Positions 17,997-26,235 of a stretch of DNA of 64,000 bases are shown one piece after another. This DNA comes from Chitinophaga caseinilytica. Its GTDB lineage: Bacteria; Bacteroidota; Bacteroidia; Chitinophagales; Chitinophagaceae. The notes under the pieces are model-generated. The model was not told where the DNA came from. It ran no database searches and saw only the letters and a list, made by a program, of their open reading frames with translations. The translations under genes and the position numbers were made by a program. The stretch lies in NCBI RefSeq assembly GCF_038396765.1, contig NZ_CP150096.1, positions 1,533,001 through 1,597,000 of the forward strand. The letters run 5' to 3'. The stretch's first letter is position 1; each line of letters begins with the position of its first letter.

Positions 17997-19385
17997 ATGA
18001 CCGACAACAACAAAAACAATTCCCGCCGTGGCTTTATCAACAAGCTGGCGAAAGGGGTTGTGGGAGCTTCGCTGATCCCGAATATCATCACTGCTGCCGA
18101 CCGTCAGAAAAGCCTCCAGCAGCTGGCGCGCCAGAAAGATCATTACAGCGCCAACGACAATATCCAGATCGCCCTCATCGGTGCCGGCGGCATGGGTACC
18201 GAAGACGCGAACACAGCCATCAAAGTGCCCGGTGTGAAACTGATAGCCGCCTGCGATTTGTACGACGGTCGCCTGGCAGACGCGAAGAAGAAATGGGGCA
18301 GCGACATTTATACTACCCGTGATTATAAGGAAATCCTGCAAAGGAAAGATATCGATGCCGTGATCATCGCCACGCCTGATTCCTGGCACAAAGACATCTC
18401 CGTTGCCGCCATGAACGCCGGCAAGAGCGTGTATTGCGAAAAACCCATGGTACACGACGTGAGCGAAGGTTCCGCCGTAGTGGACGCGCAAAACCGCAAC
18501 AAAGGCGTGGTTTACCAGGTAGGCAGCCAGGGCGTTAGCTCGCTCGGCAACGAAAAAGCCCGCCAGCTGCTGAAAGACGGCGCCATCGGCGAGCTCAACT
18601 ACGCAGAAGGCTTCTGGGCACGTATGTCTGCCTTCGGTGCATGGCAATACCCCATCCCGGCAGACGCTTCCCCCGCTACCGTGGGTTGGGACGCGTTCCT
18701 CTCCAACAACAAAAAACGCGACTTCGATCCGCTGCGCTTCTTCCGCTGGAGGAATTACCGCGACTATGGTACCGGCGTTTCCGGAGACCTGTTCGTGCAC
18801 CTGTTCAGCAGCCTTCACCTGGTGACCGGCTCCATCGGGCCCGAGAAAATCATGGCTACCGGTGGTCTCCGTTACTGGAAAGACGGCCGCGAAGTGCCCG
18901 ACGTGATGCTCGGCATGTTCGACTATCCGCAAACCGAGATCCATCCCGCATTCAACCTGTCGCTCCGCGTAAACTTCGTAGATGGAACAGGTGGCACCAA
19001 CTACCTCCGCATGGTAGGTAGCGAAGGCTCCATGACCGTTGAGTGGGACCGCGTGACCGTATACCGCAACAAAAACGCATCCGATGCTTCCGACCCGCTG
19101 TCTGCCGGTAAAAACGCCCGCGACAACGGCAAGCAGTTCGTATACGAAAGAAAGCACATGATGGACCCCGACAAGCTGATCTACGAAGCAGAAGAAGGCT
19201 ACAAAGGCGCGCATTTCGACCACTTCTACAACCTGTTCAATGCCATGCGCACCAAAGGTAAAGTGGCGGAAGATGCCATGTTCGGCTTCCGTGCCGCGGC
19301 GCCCGCGCTGCTGTGCAACGACAGCTACTTCCAGAACAAGATCATGCATTGGGACCCGAAGGCGCTCAAAGTAGTTAACAAATAA
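17997..19385 (+). CDS. Gfo/Idh/MocA oxidoreductase, Tat-exported
   Basis: A 462-aa sugar oxidoreductase with a twin-arginine signal (NNSRRGFINKLAKG, residues about 8-21), an NAD(P)-binding Rossmann domain (IALIGAGGMGTEDAN), the conserved CEKPM motif that positions the cofactor, and a C-terminal dehydratase-like domain (FRWRNYRDYGTGVSGDLFVH). The Tat signal implies folding with tightly bound NAD before export to the periplasm. It is followed after 12 bases by a DUF1080 (3-keto-glycoside hydrolase-type) lipoprotein, so the pair probably processes 3-keto sugars derived from plant or microbial glycosides. Specific substrate unknown. Confidence 0.85.
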   Translation: MTDNNKNNSRRGFINKLAKGVVGASLIPNIITAADRQKSLQQLARQKDHYSANDNIQIALIGAGGMGTEDANTAIKVPGVKLIAACDLYDGRLADAKKKWGSDIYTTRDYKEILQRKDIDAVIIATPDSWHKDISVAAMNAGKSVYCEKPMVHDVSEGSAVVDAQNRNKGVVYQVGSQGVSSLGNEKARQLLKDGAIGELNYAEGFWARMSAFGAWQYPIPADASPATVGWDAFLSNNKKRDFDPLRFFRWRNYRDYGTGVSGDLFVHLFSSLHLVTGSIGPEKIMATGGLRYWKDGREVPDVMLGMFDYPQTEIHPAFNLSLRVNFVDGTGGTNYLRMVGSEGSMTVEWDRVTVYRNKNASDASDPLSAGKNARDNGKQFVYERKHMMDPDKLIYEAEEGYKGAHFDHFYNLFNAMRTKGKVAEDAMFGFRAAAPALLCNDSYFQNKIMHWDPKALKVVNK

Positions 19386-19397
19386 AATCGTACCGGT

Positions 19398-20177
19398 ATG
19401 CTGAAGAGAGGGATCGTACCTGTGTTTGCGGTGGCCGCGCTGAGCTTTGCTTCCTGCGGCAGCGGCGCTGCTGAAGGGGAAAAGAAAGAACCGGTAACGG
19501 CAGGCAACGAAAATGTGGCCGCGGCTCCCGTTGCGGCGAATGCATTGTCTGACGACGAAAAATCTGCCGGCTGGAAGCTCCTGTTCAACGGTAAGGACCT
19601 CGACGGATGGCGCGTTTATAAAGGAAAGGACGGCAAAACGTGGAGCGCCCTCGACGGTACGCTCCATTGTACCGGCAGCACTACCGACAAAAGCGATATG
19701 CGCGGAGACCTCATCTCCACCGACCAGTACGAAAATTTCGAGCTGGAGGCAGACTGGAAGCTGGCGCCCCAGGGCAACAGCGGTATCCTCTACCTGGTGA
19801 CCGAGGAGTTCGACGCACCGTACATGAGCGGCCCGGAATTCCAGATCATCGACGACAACAACTTTCCCGAAAAGCTCGAAGACTGGCAGAAATCCGGCGC
19901 CAACTACGCCATGAACCCACCCTCGAAACTGGCGGCAAAGCCCATCGGCGAATGGAACCACACCCGGATCGTAGTGAACAAAGGCCATGTGGAACACTGG
20001 CTGAACGGCGAAAAGGTGGTGGATACGCAGATGTGGACGCCGGAATGGGAAAAGGAGAAAGCTACCGGCAAGTGGAAAGACTACAAGGGGTATGGCACTG
20101 CGAAAAAGGGCCATATCTGCCTGCAGGACCACGGCAGCGAAATCTGGTTCAGGAACGTGAAGATCAAGCCGCTGTAA
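19398..20177 (+). CDS. DUF1080 lipoprotein (3-keto-glycoside hydrolase-like)
   Basis: A 259-aa lipoprotein: lipobox SFASC (Cys20), a low-complexity Ala/Glu linker to about residue 50, then the DUF1080 concanavalin-like domain starting GWKLLFNGKDLDGWRVYKGKDG, with GNSGILYLVTEE, PYMSGPEFQIIDDN and the closing GHICLQDHGSEIWFRNVKIKPL. Members of this family hydrolyse 3-keto-disaccharides in Bacteroides; the catalytic residues are not marked by a simple motif. The tight coupling to the Gfo/Idh oxidoreductase supports that role. Confidence 0.82.
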   Translation: MLKRGIVPVFAVAALSFASCGSGAAEGEKKEPVTAGNENVAAAPVAANALSDDEKSAGWKLLFNGKDLDGWRVYKGKDGKTWSALDGTLHCTGSTTDKSDMRGDLISTDQYENFELEADWKLAPQGNSGILYLVTEEFDAPYMSGPEFQIIDDNNFPEKLEDWQKSGANYAMNPPSKLAAKPIGEWNHTRIVVNKGHVEHWLNGEKVVDTQMWTPEWEKEKATGKWKDYKGYGTAKKGHICLQDHGSEIWFRNVKIKPL

Positions 20178-20194
20178 GGATGGCTAACGAAATA

Positions 20195-20228
20195 AAAAAG
20201 CCGGTTGTCTGTCGACGACCGGCTTTTT
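20195..20228. terminator. Bidirectional terminator between DUF1080 and sod
   Basis: Stem AAAAAGCCGGTTGTC paired with GACGACCGGCTTTTT (one mismatch) and a 4-base loop, flanked by A and T runs, so it can serve both converging genes. Confidence 0.8.
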
Positions 20229-20245
20229 TTATGCGGAGGGCTCGC

Positions 20246-20842
20246 TTATTTGAAGCGTTTGCTCACTGCGTCCCAGTTTACCACGTTCCAGAAAGCGGCG
20301 AGGTACTCGGCGCGACGATTCTGGTATTTGAGGTAGTAAGCGTGTTCCCACACGTCTACGCCCAGGATGGGAGTGCCTTTCACTTCTGCCACGTCCATCA
20401 GGGGATTGTCCTGGTTGGGGGTGGAAGAGATTTCGAGTTTTCCGTCTTTGAGGAGCAGCCAGGCCCAGCCGGAGCCGAAGCGGGAAACGCCTGCGGCGTT
20501 GAATTTCTCCTTGAAAGCGTCGAAAGAGCCGAAAGTGCTGTTGATCGCGTCTGCCAGGGCGCCGCTGGGCGTGCCGCCGGCGTTGGGGGCGAGGGATTCC
20601 CAGAAGAAGGAGTGGTTCCAGTGGCCGCCGCCGTTGTTGCGTACTGCGGGGCTGATGCTGCCGGCTTTGGCAACCAGCTCTTCGAGGGATTTATTTTCGT
20701 TCTCGGTGCCAGCGATAGCCTTGTTCAGATTGTCTACATAAGCCTGGTGGTGCTTACCGTGATGGATTTCCATTGTCATTTTATCGAAGTGCGGTTCCAG
20801 CGCATCGGAAGCATACGGTAATGCAGGAAGGGTAAAAGCCAT
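20246..20842 (-). CDS. sodA: Superoxide dismutase, Mn-type
   Basis: A 198-aa Fe/Mn superoxide dismutase, cytosolic (no signal peptide). Metal ligands are in [25 protein letters not shown], and [19 protein letters not shown]. The residues that separate the two metal types are Gly in NNGGGH and Gln in PNQDNPLMD, the pattern of Mn enzymes (Fe enzymes carry Gln at the first site). ATG at 20842 gives the standard [10 protein letters not shown] start; an upstream in-frame extension is not conserved. A full promoter lies 45-76 bases upstream. Confidence 0.92.
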   Translation of the reverse strand: MAFTLPALPYASDALEPHFDKMTMEIHHGKHHQAYVDNLNKAIAGTENENKSLEELVAKAGSISPAVRNNGGGHWNHSFFWESLAPNAGGTPSGALADAINSTFGSFDAFKEKFNAAGVSRFGSGWAWLLLKDGKLEISSTPNQDNPLMDVAEVKGTPILGVDVWEHAYYLKYQNRRAEYLAAFWNVVNWDAVSKRFK

Positions 20843-20886
20843 AATCCAATTTTTATGGGTGAAGAAATTGAGTTGTAATAGAGCAC

Positions 20887-20918
20887 CAAATTTACGGCCG
20901 GATTCCGGAATTGTCAAA
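20887..20918 (-). promoter_or_regulatory. sod promoter, TTTG-N20-TAAATTTG
   Basis: On the minus strand TTTG (20918-20915) is separated by 20 bases from TAAATTTG (20894-20887), a full match in sequence and spacing to the Bacteroidota -33/-7 promoter. Transcription would start near 20880, leaving a leader of about 38 bases before the sod ATG. Confidence 0.75.
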
Positions 20919-21102
20919 CCCTTTATCGCTCTTGTTGTTATACCCATTGTTAAGCCCTGGGAGACCATGTGGAGGTGCGTTTGGATATATGGCTTTTTAT
21001 TTTATATTTACATAAAGGTGTTATAACATTTGCAGTGCGAATTTTTATATTCGTATAGTATTCATCGTTAGTTTTCACTATTGTTTGTTTAAAACATTCA
21101 TA

Positions 21103-21804
21103 ATGCAGGACATGGGCACAGAAAGTCGCGATTCTCATGATGCACTGTTATCGGAGAATGCGCAATTGAGGAGCCGGCTGGAGCATCTGGAAGCCATTAT
21201 AGACAAGGTTCCGGCGATGCTGTACACGTCCAACAACTCCAAAAAGGCAGTGAACTGGTGCAACGTTCAACTGACAGACACGCTGGGGTACAGTCGTGAC
21301 GAAATTTTAACGCTGGGCACAGATTTCTTCCGGCAGGTAACCCACCCGGACGATATGAGCATCCTGGCCATTTCGCAGCAGAAGTTTTCGGAAAAGAAAA
21401 CGATGTTCGGCGGGGTGATGCGCGTGCGCCGGAAGCACGACCCGGACTGGTTCTGGGTGGTGGGGCTGGGATTGCCGTTCACGTTCGACGCGCATGGGAA
21501 TGTGGTGGACGTGATTTGCGTATTCCTCGATTTTTCGAACGCTTTGGACACGGGGAACCAGATTTCGGAGGCGCTCCGTGTAGTCCTGCGCCGCCGGAAC
21601 GAAGACGTATTGAACAAGCTGACCGCCCGGGAAAAGGACATTTTCATGCTGGCCGCGCGCGGCTTCAATAACAAGGAAATCGCAGAACGGCTCAACCTGA
21701 GCCGGTATACCGTTGAAACCCACCGGAAAAATATCCGGTTAAAATTAAAAGTCAGGAATACCCCCGAGCTCGTGGCCCTCGCCAGGCAAATCGGCGTACA
21801 ATAA
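21103..21804 (+). CDS. PAS-LuxR transcriptional regulator
   Basis: A 233-aa cytoplasmic regulator. Residues about 10-35 form a short coiled coil (LSENAQLRSRLEHLEAIIDKV), about 35-150 a PAS domain (WCNVQLTDTLGYSRDEILTLG, then RRKHDPDWFWVVGLG), and the C-terminal 65 residues a LuxR/FixJ helix-turn-helix (LTAREKDIFMLAARGFNNKEIAERLNLSRYTVETHRKNI). No receiver or kinase domain is present, so the PAS fold itself is the likely sensor. It is divergent from sod, sharing a 260-base intergenic region. ATG 21103 is preferred over TTG 21085. Confidence 0.85.
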   Translation: MQDMGTESRDSHDALLSENAQLRSRLEHLEAIIDKVPAMLYTSNNSKKAVNWCNVQLTDTLGYSRDEILTLGTDFFRQVTHPDDMSILAISQQKFSEKKTMFGGVMRVRRKHDPDWFWVVGLGLPFTFDAHGNVVDVICVFLDFSNALDTGNQISEALRVVLRRRNEDVLNKLTAREKDIFMLAARGFNNKEIAERLNLSRYTVETHRKNIRLKLKVRNTPELVALARQIGVQ

Positions 21805-21899
21805 CCCCCTGACCCATACATGATTATCAACTTACATAAGTTCAATTTGTAATTTATAAAATCGCTACAACGCAAGTGCGGACGGGGCTTCGGCGGATA

Positions 21900-21923
21900 A
21901 AAATACCCAAGCTTGGGTATTTT
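21900..21923. repeat. 24-bp perfect palindrome
   Basis: AAAATACCCAAG is followed at once by its exact reverse complement, centred on AAGCTT. It lies 96 bases after the regulator stop and 99 bases before the next small gene. It could be a dimer-binding operator or a short terminator hairpin. Confidence 0.7.
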
Positions 21924-22022
21924 CCGGCGTTGCAAACTCCACTAATTTAGTAGCCTGAAAAGAGAGATTCAGAGATACCGGAGTTCATTTGGATAGTTTT
22001 TTGAGAGGTAATACTTATCGCT

Positions 22023-22232
22023 ATGATAACCGAAGAGAAGGCGTATGATATCCTGGCCCTGGACAATTCCGCCACACCCGAGGAGATAATTGCCAGATAT
22101 CAGACATTAAAGGACCAGTACAGGAAAATCAAAGAAGAGACGGCCGACCTGAAAACCCAGTTGGCATACCAGCTTAAGCAGATAGAACTGGATGACGTAT
22201 TCATATTTTTCCGGAACGTTCAAAAAATATAA
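22023..22232 (+). CDS. Small J-domain-like protein without HPD
   Basis: A 69-aa protein starting MITEEKAYDILALDNSATPE. The stretch AYDILALDNSATPEEIIARYQTLKDQYRKI follows helices I-II of a DnaJ J-domain, but the HPD tripeptide that stimulates Hsp70 ATPase is missing; the rest is a charged helix ending in FIFFRNVQKI. It cannot act as a standard Hsp70 co-chaperone. Function unknown; perhaps a protein-interaction module. Resemblance to a J-domain is judged by eye. ATG at 22023 is the only good start, and a weak hairpin (CGCCGA/TCGGCG at 22254-22269) follows. Confidence 0.55.
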   Translation: MITEEKAYDILALDNSATPEEIIARYQTLKDQYRKIKEETADLKTQLAYQLKQIELDDVFIFFRNVQKI

Positions 22233-22413
22233 TCAAGATATATATTCCTGCATCGCCGAAAGATCGGCGTTGTGGGCGCATTCATTGTTTGTTAGCTTAC
22301 AAAAGCCCTGACACCCGGTCTTGCATCCTCCTGTTTGGAAACCCACTTATGCAGCATCATGATGTTCCGGTAAAGGAATTTGATTACCTTCAGGTCCTCA
22401 ATTTCTTTATACT

Positions 22414-23358
22414 ATGGATAACATTATTTTGTATGTGCTCATTGCCCTGGCGGTCATCGTCGTGCTGTCATCGTTCGTAACGGTGCAGCAGGGAACGGTG
22501 GGCGTTACCACCATTTTCGGCAAGTACAACCGCCTCCTCACCCCAGGCCTTAATTTCAAGATCCCCATCATCGAAAAGGTCTTCAAACGCATCTCCATCC
22601 AGAACCGCTCCGTGGAACTGGAATTCCAGGCCATTACCGTAGACCAGGCCAATGTGTACTTCAAGGCCATGCTCCTGTATTCCGTGTATAACCAGGAAGA
22701 AGAGACCATCAAGAACGTAGCGTTCAAATTCATGGACGAACGCTCTTTCATGCAGGCACTGGTACGCACCATCGAAGGCTCCATCCGCGGGTTCGTAGCC
22801 ACCAAGCGCCAGTCTGAAGTACTCGGCCTCCGCCGGGACATTACCGAGCACGTGAAAGAACAGATCGATCAAACCCTGGAACAATGGGGTTACCACCTGC
22901 AAGACCTCCAGATGAACGATATCACGTTCGACGAAGCGATCATGCGCTCCATGGCGCAGGTAGTAGCGTCCAACAACCTGAAGGCCGCCGCCGAAAACGA
23001 AGGTCAGGCCCTCCTCATCACCAAAACCAAAGCCGCCGAAGCCGATGGTAACGCTATCAAGATCGCCGCGGAAGCCGAGCGCCAGGCCGCACAACTCCGC
23101 GGTAAAGGCGTGGCCCTCTTCCGGGAAGAAGTGGCCAAGGGTATGAGCCTCGCCGCCCGCGAAATGCAACAGGCCAACATGGACACCTCCGTGATCCTGT
23201 TCTCCATGTGGGTAGAAGGCATCAAGAACTTCGCCGAAAACGGCAAAGGCAACGTCATCTTCCTCGACGGCTCCTCCGAAGGCATGGAAAAAACCATGAA
23301 GCAGCTTATGGGCCTCAACCAGATGATGGGCCCCGAAAACATGCAGTTCAAGAAATAA
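22414..23358 (+). CDS. SPFH/Band 7 membrane protein (HflK/C-stomatin type)
   Basis: A 314-aa protein with one N-terminal membrane helix (residues 4-22), then the SPFH domain (VQQGTVGVTTIFGKYNRLLTPGLNFKIPIIEKVFKRISIQNRSVE) and a coiled-coil tail rich in Ala/Glu (LITKTKAAEADGNAIKIAAEAERQAAQLRGKGVALFREE). Such proteins form large oligomers that organise membrane domains or control proteases. No NfeD or protease gene is adjacent. The C-terminus ends in a Met-rich tail (MMGPENMQFKK). Confidence 0.88.
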   Translation: MDNIILYVLIALAVIVVLSSFVTVQQGTVGVTTIFGKYNRLLTPGLNFKIPIIEKVFKRISIQNRSVELEFQAITVDQANVYFKAMLLYSVYNQEEETIKNVAFKFMDERSFMQALVRTIEGSIRGFVATKRQSEVLGLRRDITEHVKEQIDQTLEQWGYHLQDLQMNDITFDEAIMRSMAQVVASNNLKAAAENEGQALLITKTKAAEADGNAIKIAAEAERQAAQLRGKGVALFREEVAKGMSLAAREMQQANMDTSVILFSMWVEGIKNFAENGKGNVIFLDGSSEGMEKTMKQLMGLNQMMGPENMQFKK

Positions 23359-23376
23359 CGACACATTTTTTATAGC

Positions 23377-23412
23377 GCGAAAGCGGCCCCCGACGGGCCG
23401 CTTTCGCTTTTT
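23377..23412 (+). terminator. Terminator after the SPFH gene
   Basis: Perfect 13-bp stem (GCGAAAGCGGCCC and complement), 5-base loop, then TTTTT. Confidence 0.88.
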
Positions 23413-23607
23413 CACTACATCCCGCCGCTCCGCCATTCCGGCTTCCCGTTCCTGTATTTCACCGGTTTTCCGTTGAATTCCCGCCTTTACAGGCATAATT
23501 TCCATCCCGGAATTACAACCGGGACCCATAAACGAAAAACGCGGAAGGCAAGTTCCGCGCCAGGAAAGTGCGCAGGCGATGGTCCGGCGCGCCTTTGATG
23601 ATGAAAA
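23413..23607. other. Intergenic stretch with weak hairpins
   Basis: Lies between the SPFH terminator and the tadA terminator. It contains a 7-bp hairpin (CGCGGAA/TTCCGCG near 23550) and a TCCCGG/CCGGGA pair; no gene with recognisable features is seen. Confidence 0.4.
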
Positions 23608-23633
23608 AACGGCGGCCCGCAAAGGCCGCCGTT
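23603..23633 (-). terminator. Terminator of the ligA-tadA operon
   Basis: 10-bp perfect stem AACGGCGGCC/GGCCGCCGTT with a 6-base loop; on the minus strand it is followed by TTTTTT. It begins 3 bases after the tadA stop. Confidence 0.8.
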
Positions 23634-23635
23634 AC

Positions 23636-24076
23636 TTATTTTCTGCGTTTCTGGAAGAAATCCTTCACCATTCGTAAACTCTCTTCCCCCAGCAAACCCG
23701 TTTCCACTTTCGTTTTCGGATGAAAGGGCGATTTGCCGTCCGTCACCCGGCGATAGCCGTTCTTTTCATCCGGCGCCGCGTACACGATGCGCCCGATCTT
23801 GCTCCAATACAGGGCGCCGGCGCACATTACGCAAGGTTCCAACGTCACGTAGAGCGTGGCTTCCATGAGGTATTTGGCGCCGAGATAATTGAAGGCCGAC
23901 GTCAGCGCGATCATTTCCGCATGCGCCGTACAATCGGTCAGCATCTCCACCTGGTTATGCCCCCGGCCGATCACCTGCCCGTTCATCACCACCACCGCGC
24001 CAATCGGCACTTCTCCCTTCTCTTCGGCCAGGCGCGCTTCTTTCAGGGCCTGGCGCATGAAATGCTCGTCCGTCAT
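23636..24076 (-). CDS. tadA: Nucleoside deaminase, tRNA adenosine deaminase type
   Basis: A 146-aa zinc deaminase. Zinc/catalytic motif AHAEMIAL (His52, Glu54) and PCVMCAGA (Cys82, Cys85) match TadA, which converts A34 to inosine in tRNA-Arg(ACG); KFLGAKY-like NYLGAKYLMEATLYVTLEP fits the family. A role as guanine or cytosine deaminase cannot be excluded by motifs alone. The start overlaps the ligA stop by four bases, so it is translated after ligA in one operon. Confidence 0.85.
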   Translation of the reverse strand: MTDEHFMRQALKEARLAEEKGEVPIGAVVVMNGQVIGRGHNQVEMLTDCTAHAEMIALTSAFNYLGAKYLMEATLYVTLEPCVMCAGALYWSKIGRIVYAAPDEKNGYRRVTDGKSPFHPKTKVETGLLGEESLRMVKDFFQKRRK

Positions 24077-26163
24077 TGTACCATATTTATGAATTCATCT
24101 TCCGTCAGGATTTTGACGGTATTGATCTTTTTCGCTTTTTCCAGTTTGCTGCCGGCGTCATCGCCCACGATGAGGTAATTGAGCTTGCTGCTCACGCCGC
24201 TGAGGATCTTCCCGCCCTGGGCTTCCACCATGGCTTCCGCATCGCTGCGCTTCAGTTTGTGCAGCGTGCCGGTAAAGAGGAAGGTTTGTCCGCTGAGGGT
24301 GCCTTCCTCAGAGCGCGAACCCTTACTGCTGGCGAGGTTCAGGCCGAGCGACCCGAGTTTCTCCAGCATATGGATATTATCCTCGTTGAGGAAAAACTGT
24401 CGAACGCTGCCGGCCACTTTCGGCCCGATATCTTCCAGCGCCAGGAGCTGCTCTTCGGTATACGATGCGAGGTCGAGCAGGTGAGACACCGCGTTGGCGA
24501 GGGTTTTGGCCGTGGTTTCGCCGACGTACCGGATCCCCAGCCCGAAGATCAGGCGGTGCAGCGGCTGCGCCCGCGAGGCTTCGATGGCCGTTTGCAGGTT
24601 GGAGATAGACTTCGGCCCGAAGCCCTCCAGCTTGCCGATGGCGTCGAAATCGAGGGCGTAAATGCCGGGCACGTCTTTGAGCAGGCCAAGGCCATAAAAC
24701 TTGCGCACGTTGCTTTCGCCGAGGCTGCGGATGTCCATCGCGTCTTTACTCACGAAATGGATCATCCGTTCCACCACCTGCGCTTCGCAATTGATGTTCA
24801 CGCAGCGCCACACGCTTTCGCCTTCCGGCTTGAACAGCGGATCGTGGCACACCGGGCATTCCTTGGGGAACACGATATCGGTTTCGGTGCCGTCGCGCAG
24901 GTCGGCTACGGATTTCACGATGTACGGGATCACGTCGCCGGCTCTTTCCACCAGCACGCGGTCACCGATCTTAAGGTCTTTTTCGCGGATGACGTCTTCG
25001 TTGAAAAGGCTCACGGAAGCCACGGTTACGCCACCGATAGGCACGGGGTCGATCTTGGCCACGGGCGTGATGGAGCCGGTTCTGCCCACCTGGAACTCCA
25101 CGTCCCGCAGGATGCTCGTTGCCTGCCGCGCCTTGAATTTATACGCCATGGCCCAGCGTGGATGGTGCGTGGTCATGCCCAGTTTGTCCTGCAACTGGTA
25201 ATCATTCACCTTGATCACCATCCCGTCGATCTCGTAAGGCAAATCATCGCGGTGCGCTTCGAATTCGGCGCAATACGCGATCACGGCATCTATCCCTTTC
25301 ACGGTTTTCATTTCCTTCGCCGGGCTGCGGAAGCCCAGCTGCCAGAGCATATCGAGGGTATTGCTGTGGGTCTGGATGGCGGGCGGTTCTTCTATCCCGT
25401 CCTGCATCGTATGGAAGCTCATGTGATAGAGGAACGCTTCCAGCCCGCGTTTCGCCACTTCATTGGGGTCCACGATGCGCAGGGAGCCGGATGCGGCGTT
25501 GCGCGGGTTGGCCAGCGGCGGGAGGTTGTCTGCGGCACGTTGTTCGTTCAGCCGCGTGAATGTCTTTTTATTGATGAGCACTTCGCCCCGCAGTTCTATC
25601 TGCTGGATGCCGAATCGCGAAAAGTTGGCGGAAAGCGGGATGGAACGGATCTGGCGGATGTTGACCGTAATTTCGTCGCCCTGCACGCCATCGCCCCGCG
25701 TGGCGCCGCGTGCCAGCAGATCGTTTTCATAAATGAGGGAAATGCTGGCGCCGTCGAACTTCGGTTCCACGCAATATTCGATCTCCTGCAGCCCGGAAGC
25801 TTCGCGGTTCTTGCGGTCCCAGTCCAGCAGGTCGTCTGCATTGTAAGAATTCTCCAAACTGAGCATGGGCACGAGGTGCTGCACCGTGGGGAAGTTCTTC
25901 GTAAGCCCCTGCGCCACGCGCTGCGTGGGGGAATCCGGGGTTTGCAGTTCCGGGTTTTCACTTTCCAGCTTTTTCAGCATGGAAAACAGGCGGTCGTATT
26001 CTTCGTCGCTCAACACGGGATCGTCCTGCACATAATATCGCCAGTCGCTATGGCGGATCACTTGCCGCAGCGCGTCGGCCAGTTCTCCGGGAGTGCCCGT
26101 TTTGCCGGACAGCAGTGCCTTCGCTTCCGAGGCGAGGGCTATTTCAATGTCTTTCGCGTACAT
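24073..26163 (-). CDS. ligA: NAD-dependent DNA ligase
   Basis: Seals nicks during replication and repair using NAD. The 696-aa protein has the Ia and adenylation domains with catalytic Lys135 in VEPKFDGAS, the OB fold (LVERAGDVIPYI), a four-Cys zinc finger (CPVCHDPLF...CVNINCEAQ), a helix-hairpin-helix array (LEDIGPKVAGSVRQF) and a C-terminal BRCT domain (LFTGTLHKLKRSDAEAMVEAQGGKI). Length is slightly above the typical ~670. Start at the ATG at 26163, divergent from the amidohydrolase. Confidence 0.96.
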   Translation of the reverse strand: MYAKDIEIALASEAKALLSGKTGTPGELADALRQVIRHSDWRYYVQDDPVLSDEEYDRLFSMLKKLESENPELQTPDSPTQRVAQGLTKNFPTVQHLVPMLSLENSYNADDLLDWDRKNREASGLQEIEYCVEPKFDGASISLIYENDLLARGATRGDGVQGDEITVNIRQIRSIPLSANFSRFGIQQIELRGEVLINKKTFTRLNEQRAADNLPPLANPRNAASGSLRIVDPNEVAKRGLEAFLYHMSFHTMQDGIEEPPAIQTHSNTLDMLWQLGFRSPAKEMKTVKGIDAVIAYCAEFEAHRDDLPYEIDGMVIKVNDYQLQDKLGMTTHHPRWAMAYKFKARQATSILRDVEFQVGRTGSITPVAKIDPVPIGGVTVASVSLFNEDVIREKDLKIGDRVLVERAGDVIPYIVKSVADLRDGTETDIVFPKECPVCHDPLFKPEGESVWRCVNINCEAQVVERMIHFVSKDAMDIRSLGESNVRKFYGLGLLKDVPGIYALDFDAIGKLEGFGPKSISNLQTAIEASRAQPLHRLIFGLGIRYVGETTAKTLANAVSHLLDLASYTEEQLLALEDIGPKVAGSVRQFFLNEDNIHMLEKLGSLGLNLASSKGSRSEEGTLSGQTFLFTGTLHKLKRSDAEAMVEAQGGKILSGVSSKLNYLIVGDDAGSKLEKAKKINTVKILTEDEFINMVQ

Positions 26164-26235
26164 GATGTATCTGGATAAATCAAAAGTCTGCCGTAAATTT
26201 AAACTTTAGTTACCACGCGCGAATAAATTCTTGCC

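Noticed and set aside
17979..20132. 717-codon open frame on the minus strand
   Set aside because: Antisense to the Gfo/Idh and DUF1080 genes; no family features, no promoter or terminator on that strand.
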